Source: Verrucomicrobiales bacterium (GTDB taxonomy: Bacteria; Verrucomicrobiota; Verrucomicrobiia; Verrucomicrobiales; DEV007). From it: a stretch of 8,803 bases of DNA. This document shows, piece after piece, positions 4,987-8,803 of the stretch. Location of the stretch: NCBI GenBank assembly GCA_013911195.1, contig JACETS010000107.1, forward strand, positions 1 through 8,803. The letters run 5' to 3'. Under the pieces are notes generated by a model. It was not told where the DNA came from and ran no database searches. It was given only the letters and a program-made list of their open reading frames with translations. The translations under genes and the position numbers were made by a program. Position 1 is the stretch's first letter; the number at the start of each line of letters is the position of its first letter.

Positions 4987-6819
4987 TCATATTTTGATTA
5001 TGATGTATTCTTTTTTGGAGTCAGTTCCTATGCTTTTTAAAGTGTTTTGATTCTTTTTTTCTCCTACCTTAATTGTATAAGTTCCATTTTCGAAAACCTT
5101 TGGTTTAAATGAACTTCCATTAACTCTGATTGTATAGACAACTTCATTGTTTCTTTCATTGATCAGTTGAACGACTTGATTGGGTTTGTTTATTTTCAAG
5201 GTAGGTAAGTGAGCAACAGCTTTGCGTCCGTAGTTTTCAAGTTGATTAAACGTAAAAGGCCAACCTTTATAAGGTTTAGCCTTTTCGTCTGTGACATCAA
5301 TGTTTCTAGGCCAGCAGGTGAACGTAATATTGCGAGTTTCTTTATTAATATTTACTACTCCGAAGCCAGCTGCTCTTGTAGTAAGTTTGTCTCCGCCTCG
5401 TTCTGGGGAAGGGTTGGCAACTGCCAAAGCTGTGACTTTGTTGTGAAATCCATCTAAATGATCACCAAGAATAGGATCTTGGCCTGGGGCTAGGTTTTTT
5501 CCCGGTTCCAAAGGTTTCCACCAGCGAAGATAAAGATTCGCTATTGAGGGAACACAAAATGAGTAAATAGAATCTCGGTGATCATCAATACCATGGTGAA
5601 AAATTGTTGCAAGGTGCTGGTCTCCTGCGAAATGAAAAGCATAGGCTTTTCTGAGTGCGGAAATGGCCCTATTTCTTCCTGCCTGGGGCCATCCGTTGGA
5701 GTCGAGATCCGCATGCAGTCTTCCTCCAACTTTTCCATGGATGTGAGCTCCCCCGCAAAAAATTGTTTGAGAGAGCGCAACTTTAACGTCTGAATCGGTC
5801 CAATCTTGACCCCATTTATCAAGGAATTTTAGTTGTCTTTCTCCAAGGAGACGCGCTTCTGGGACATCGACAGAGTTAGGGTCATATTCAGGGTTCCGAA
5901 TATGGTCTGGTCTAGGTCCTTGCTTAGGAATCATTCCAGCGGGGCCTGTTTTAAATTTTCGGTCTTCAATAATCGCAAAACTAATTCTCCCCCAATTCAG
6001 ATCCGTATAATAAGTGCCTATTCCTCTTTGTATGGGTGTTGGATCATACGGGTCAGGGAGGTGGCTTGTCTGCGCACGTTCAACCTCTTTAACATATTCC
6101 ACTGGCATTGCGTAACCTCCATCTGCGGCTCCAGGTAAGGTCGATTTTTTTCCACCGTGTCCCCATATGTTGGGTTGTCCAACATCATGATCATCAGGGA
6201 TTGTTATAGTTGGAATATTTCTTATTACCTCTCCGAAATCTCTACCAAATTTCAACCAGGCGGCATAATGTCGACGATGGTCATAAACTTGATCGCCTGA
6301 AAAAAACAAAAGATCAGGCTTAATTTTTTTTATGTTTTGAACTAGATCATTTTTTGGAATGTCTCCACCATGGTTTGGGTTTATTGAGTTTCCAGTAAAC
6401 CCTGCTACCACAAATTCAGTTTTATTTACTGGGTTCTTTTGAATAATACCCTCGTAGGTCGCATTTTTCCCATGGCTAACTCTATATGAAGTTTTTTTGC
6501 TGTCGTCCCAATTTTCAACTCTGAATGGCGCTGTCCAGCCTCTCTCAATTATTTTTGTTTTTGCAATGGTTTTCCAATTACCGGCATTTAGAATTTCAAG
6601 TTTAGCTTCTCTTGATTCATCTGTGGTTAGTGGATAAAATTGAGCGGTAAGCTTGAGGGTATTTTCGTTCACTGTATAGAGAGCGAAACAAATAACCTTA
6701 TCACGAGTTACTTCTGGAATAGCTAGTAGATCTCTTTTTTTCTTTTGTTGTGTATATGCAACGCTTGATAGGCACGTGCAAATAATAATAAAGCCAAGAG
6801 TGGATAAGACGAATTTCAT
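4987..6819 (-). CDS. Exported PhoD-like metallophosphoesterase
   Basis: The 610-aa protein has a Sec signal peptide (about 1-23, ending SSVAYT-QQ) and an N-terminal beta domain (about 40-130). A calcineurin-like metallophosphoesterase domain of the PhoD type follows, with GDQVYD (175-180), DDHDVG (209-214) and GDQH (399-402) as metal-binding and catalytic blocks. The C-terminal 70 residues are a beta-rich extension (VVYTIRVNG, YTIKVGE). PhoD enzymes are secreted phosphomonoesterases or phosphodiesterases, so release of phosphate from organic phosphate outside the cytoplasm is the likely role; the substrate cannot be read. The segment where B. subtilis PhoD has a Cys-containing GSC motif reads AGFTGNS here, without Cys. 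It is the third gene of a minus-strand unit, 28 nt behind the NHL protein gene. The start has no Shine-Dalgarno (leader TTCTATAAAATATT), but the signal peptide confirms it. No clear terminator follows; ppnP ends 12 bp away. Confidence 0.87.
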   Translation of the reverse strand: MKFVLSTLGFIIICTCLSSVAYTQQKKKRDLLAIPEVTRDKVICFALYTVNENTLKLTAQFYPLTTDESREAKLEILNAGNWKTIAKTKIIERGWTAPFRVENWDDSKKTSYRVSHGKNATYEGIIQKNPVNKTEFVVAGFTGNSINPNHGGDIPKNDLVQNIKKIKPDLLFFSGDQVYDHRRHYAAWLKFGRDFGEVIRNIPTITIPDDHDVGQPNIWGHGGKKSTLPGAADGGYAMPVEYVKEVERAQTSHLPDPYDPTPIQRGIGTYYTDLNWGRISFAIIEDRKFKTGPAGMIPKQGPRPDHIRNPEYDPNSVDVPEARLLGERQLKFLDKWGQDWTDSDVKVALSQTIFCGGAHIHGKVGGRLHADLDSNGWPQAGRNRAISALRKAYAFHFAGDQHLATIFHHGIDDHRDSIYSFCVPSIANLYLRWWKPLEPGKNLAPGQDPILGDHLDGFHNKVTALAVANPSPERGGDKLTTRAAGFGVVNINKETRNITFTCWPRNIDVTDEKAKPYKGWPFTFNQLENYGRKAVAHLPTLKINKPNQVVQLINERNNEVVYTIRVNGSSFKPKVFENGTYTIKVGEKKNQNTLKSIGTDSKKEYIIIKI

Positions 6820-6847
6820 AATATTTTATAGAATTTCTCTATGATTT

Positions 6848-7933
6848 TTAATTTAACTTTTTTAATCGGCTGATGCGACCTGTTGAAACCCATTCAGCAA
6901 CAAAAATGTTACCTGCCGAATCAAAGCATGCATCATGAGGATGAACAAACTTTCCTTGTTGCCATTTTTTAGAATCATTTCGGACGCCCTTTACTTGTTT
7001 TGTAACCCTTTCGACGTCATCTCCTAGTCTTGCAACAATCTCATTTTTCTCATTAAGAAGAGTTATTCTTGCATGAAGTTCAGGGACTAGAAGAAGATTG
7101 TTCCATGTATCTAAATTGGCAGGAAGACCGTATCCCTCTAATGTTTCAACATATTCTCCGTTCATTGTGAAACATTGAAGGGTGTGATGGGCGCGGTCAC
7201 AGACAATAATTTGCTCTTTTTTGTTGTTCCTCCGATCTATCCAGATTCCGTGTGGAGTATTAAACTTACCTTTGCCTTGGCCCGGTCCACCAAACATAGA
7301 GATCCAATTTGCATCTTTGTCGTAACGGTGAATGTGGAAAGACCCATAACCATCGGCCAATAGAAACCCGCCATCATCTAAAAATGCAAAATTAGTCGGC
7401 ATGAAAGCATCTCTTCCCCAGCGTTTGACCCGAATTTTATCCTCATTTTTTCTATATATCCCGCTTTCCATGGGTGCATATTTTTCCCAAACGGTCTCTC
7501 CCTTAAGCGTTAACTTAGCAAAAGACTTAACCTGTTGATAGGAGCAAACATAAAGGAATTCTTCGTTGCCCTCTTTTCTAACTTCAATGCCATGGCCACC
7601 ACCTTGAAATCTTTTACCGAAGGCTCTTACAAATTTACCTTTTTGATCGAAGACAAAAATTGAAGGGTGATCTTTTTTAGATGATAGCCCTTCATGTATG
7701 ACGTAAAGGTATCCTTTGGAATCAACGGAAACATTATGAGTCGTTTGCCATGTGTATTTGTCGGGTAGATTTACCCAATTATGCTCAACTTCGTATTGAT
7801 ATTCTCCATCGCCAATAATTTTTGAGTTGTCAGATTTATTAGCTGCTAGAAGATTTGGATAAGAGAAAGCTGCTGATCCTAATATTGAATTTTTAAGTAT
7901 TTTGCGACGAGTTGTTATGTTTTTAGTATTCAT
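6848..7933 (-). CDS. Tat-exported NHL-repeat beta-propeller protein
   Basis: The 361-aa protein begins with a good twin-arginine signal: TTRRKILKNSILGSAAF (7-23), closely matching the S/T-R-R-x-F-L-K consensus, followed by a short hydrophobic stretch and a likely cleavage near LLAANKS (28-34). The body is an NHL-like six-bladed beta-propeller. Blade signatures are THNVSVDSKGYLYVIHEG (65-82), FDQKGKFVRAFG (95-106), HGIEV (114-118), FGGPGQGKGKFNTPHGIWID (214-233, all of it NHL-like), IIVCDRAHHTLQCFTMNGEYV (242-262, core CDRAHHTLQCF), and KFVHPHDACFDSAGNIFVAEW (328-348, core HPHDACFDSAGNIFVAEW). The repeated 'H-x-x-x-hydrophobic ... G-hydrophobic-hydrophobic-V' pattern resembles peptidyl-alpha-hydroxyglycine alpha-amidating lyase-type propellers, but an enzymatic role is not shown. 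Tat export suggests folding or cofactor/metal loading before secretion. It lies 19 nt behind the PQQ-like gene and 28 nt ahead of the phosphatase gene. Confidence 0.85.
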   Translation of the reverse strand: MNTKNITTRRKILKNSILGSAAFSYPNLLAANKSDNSKIIGDGEYQYEVEHNWVNLPDKYTWQTTHNVSVDSKGYLYVIHEGLSSKKDHPSIFVFDQKGKFVRAFGKRFQGGGHGIEVRKEGNEEFLYVCSYQQVKSFAKLTLKGETVWEKYAPMESGIYRKNEDKIRVKRWGRDAFMPTNFAFLDDGGFLLADGYGSFHIHRYDKDANWISMFGGPGQGKGKFNTPHGIWIDRRNNKKEQIIVCDRAHHTLQCFTMNGEYVETLEGYGLPANLDTWNNLLLVPELHARITLLNEKNEIVARLGDDVERVTKQVKGVRNDSKKWQQGKFVHPHDACFDSAGNIFVAEWVSTGRISRLKKLN

Positions 7934-7952
7934 TACGTCTTAAAAATTTTAT

Positions 7953-8803
7953 TTATTTTTTTACAATACGGGTAAGGTTTTTTTCCGTTCTAATGTAAAT
8001 AGAATTTTCATCGAACGCGGGGGTTGCCATAAGTTTGTCGGAAGACAATTTGTTTTCTGCGACGATCTCTAGCTCCCTTGTTGGTTTAATAATTGTACAC
8101 ACAGTATCCTCATTAAAAAAATAGATAAGATTATTGGCAAGTATAGGAGAAGCTGAAAATCTTCCTTTCATTCTTTTTTGCCATATTGATTTTCCTGTTT
8201 TTGCTTGGATGCATGATATGTAACCGTTTCGGTCGACAACAAATAATAAGCCTTTGATGATTATTGGAGAAGCACGAGGCGGCATTCTTTTTGTTTCTTT
8301 CCATTCGATATGGGTTTCAGTTATGTCTCCGCTGCCATTAGGGTTTATAGCCCACATCTCGGGGCGGTCACGATCAATCATTGTAAAAACCAAACCTTCT
8401 CCGTACACTGGCCTCGGGGCGATAGACCAGCCTCGATGCTCTGCTTTCCAAAGTTCTTTTCCATTTTCCGGATCGTAGGAATAAACTCCTTTTGCACCTA
8501 TGCTCACCATTTGATTCGTATTACCCCTAGGAATAATAAAAGGAGTGCCATAGGCTTTTCTTTGATTGACTTGAACGTCTGAAAAGTCAACTGAGCGGTT
8601 AGTTTTCCATGCCGTTTCACCAGTCTCTTTATTTAACGCTATGACGTATTGGACGTCGCGACCGTCGACGTTAAAAATTAAGAAATTATTGTAAATGAAA
8701 GGGGAGCTAGCGGGCCCAGCGCCTATTTCATGATCGCAATTTAAGTCTCTTCTTTTCCATAATATTTGCCCATCCTTTGTAGATATGCATGCAGTCCCAT
8801 AAG
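7953..8803 (-). CDS. PQQ-like beta-propeller repeat protein, 5' end missing
   Basis: The frame is open from its TAA (7953-7955) to the right edge, so about 282 C-terminal residues are visible and the start is outside the window. The ATG at 8508-8510 is internal: PQQ-like sequence continues upstream of it without a stop. Four tryptophan-docking blade ends are seen in N- to C-order: DGQILWKR, TGETAWKT, NGKELWKA and TGKSIWQKR. Each is followed by a strand of the type APRPVYGEGLVFT or ASPIIIKGLLFVVD. This is the pattern of BamB-like and PQQ-enzyme-like eight-bladed propellers. Without the N-terminus I cannot tell whether a signal peptide, lipobox or PQQ-binding residues exist, so scaffold and dehydrogenase roles both remain open; relatives in Verrucomicrobiota and Planctomycetota are usually exported. 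It is the most upstream visible gene of the minus-strand unit, with 19 nt before the NHL gene, so the promoter lies beyond the window. Confidence 0.85.
   Translation of the reverse strand, partial: YGTACISTKDGQILWKRRDLNCDHEIGAGPASSPFIYNNFLIFNVDGRDVQYVIALNKETGETAWKTNRSVDFSDVQVNQRKAYGTPFIIPRGNTNQMVSIGAKGVYSYDPENGKELWKAEHRGWSIAPRPVYGEGLVFTMIDRDRPEMWAINPNGSGDITETHIEWKETKRMPPRASPIIIKGLLFVVDRNGYISCIQAKTGKSIWQKRMKGRFSASPILANNLIYFFNEDTVCTIIKPTRELEIVAENKLSSDKLMATPAFDENSIYIRTEKNLTRIVKK

Noticed and set aside
4986..5004. Inverted repeat ATCATA-TTTTGAT-TATGAT just after ppnP as a terminator
   Set aside because: The stem has only six base pairs, five of them A-T, lies inside the end of the phosphatase gene, and the T run is offset by several bases, so chance is likely.
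5541..5822. 93-codon minus-strand frame inside the phosphatase gene
   Set aside because: It overlaps conserved PhoD-like coding sequence in another frame on the same strand and shows no recognisable domain.
7953..8510. Treating the ATG at 8508-8510 as the start of the PQQ-like gene
   Set aside because: The same frame continues upstream without a stop to the window edge and encodes two more PQQ-type blade motifs (TGETAWKT and DGQILWKR), so the ATG is internal.

Overview
The window looks like a piece of an AT-rich, Gram-negative, probably marine or aquatic bacterium of the Verrucomicrobiota (or a related PVC lineage). This is inferred from gene content: a LamG protein ending in a 'fibre-like' C-terminus typical of that group, an exported FAD-dependent oxidoreductase of the kind expanded in Verrucomicrobiota and Planctomycetota, exported beta-propeller proteins, and a PhoD-like phosphatase. 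No rRNA or other taxonomic marker is present, so the assignment is moderate. Most starts have A/T-rich leaders without a clear Shine-Dalgarno sequence.

Layout. 1-801 (+) is the 3' part of a LamG-domain extracellular protein, followed by a good intrinsic terminator. 860-1090 is a short AT-rich spacer. On its minus strand it holds a 26-codon ORF for a single-pass membrane peptide (913-993), followed by its own terminator-like hairpin; this small gene is the least expected item in the window. 1091-1834 (+) is a DUF2071/YqjF-family protein. 1845-3796 (-) is a two-gene unit: a small coiled-coil lipoprotein, then 2 nt later a large FAD-dependent oxidoreductase. 3797-3945 is a divergent promoter region. 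3946-4614 (+) is a secreted Sel1-repeat protein and 4660-4974 (+) is the nucleoside phosphorylase PpnP, with a promoter-like sequence between them. 4987-8803 (-) is a tightly spaced three-gene unit transcribed from beyond the right edge: a PQQ-like beta-propeller protein (5' end missing), a Tat-exported NHL-type beta-propeller protein, and a PhoD-like metallophosphoesterase with a signal peptide.

How the genes fit together. Most products appear to act outside the cytoplasm: two propellers and a phosphatase, a lipoprotein, probably the FAD enzyme, the Sel1 protein and the LamG protein. The window therefore reads as envelope and extracellular catabolic functions, with two ordinary cytoplasmic genes (DUF2071 and ppnP) between them. 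I see no defence system, CRISPR array, insertion sequence, phage gene, tRNA or rRNA. The best candidates for something not well described are the 26-aa membrane peptide, the lipoprotein/oxidoreductase pair and the propeller-propeller-phosphatase cassette.
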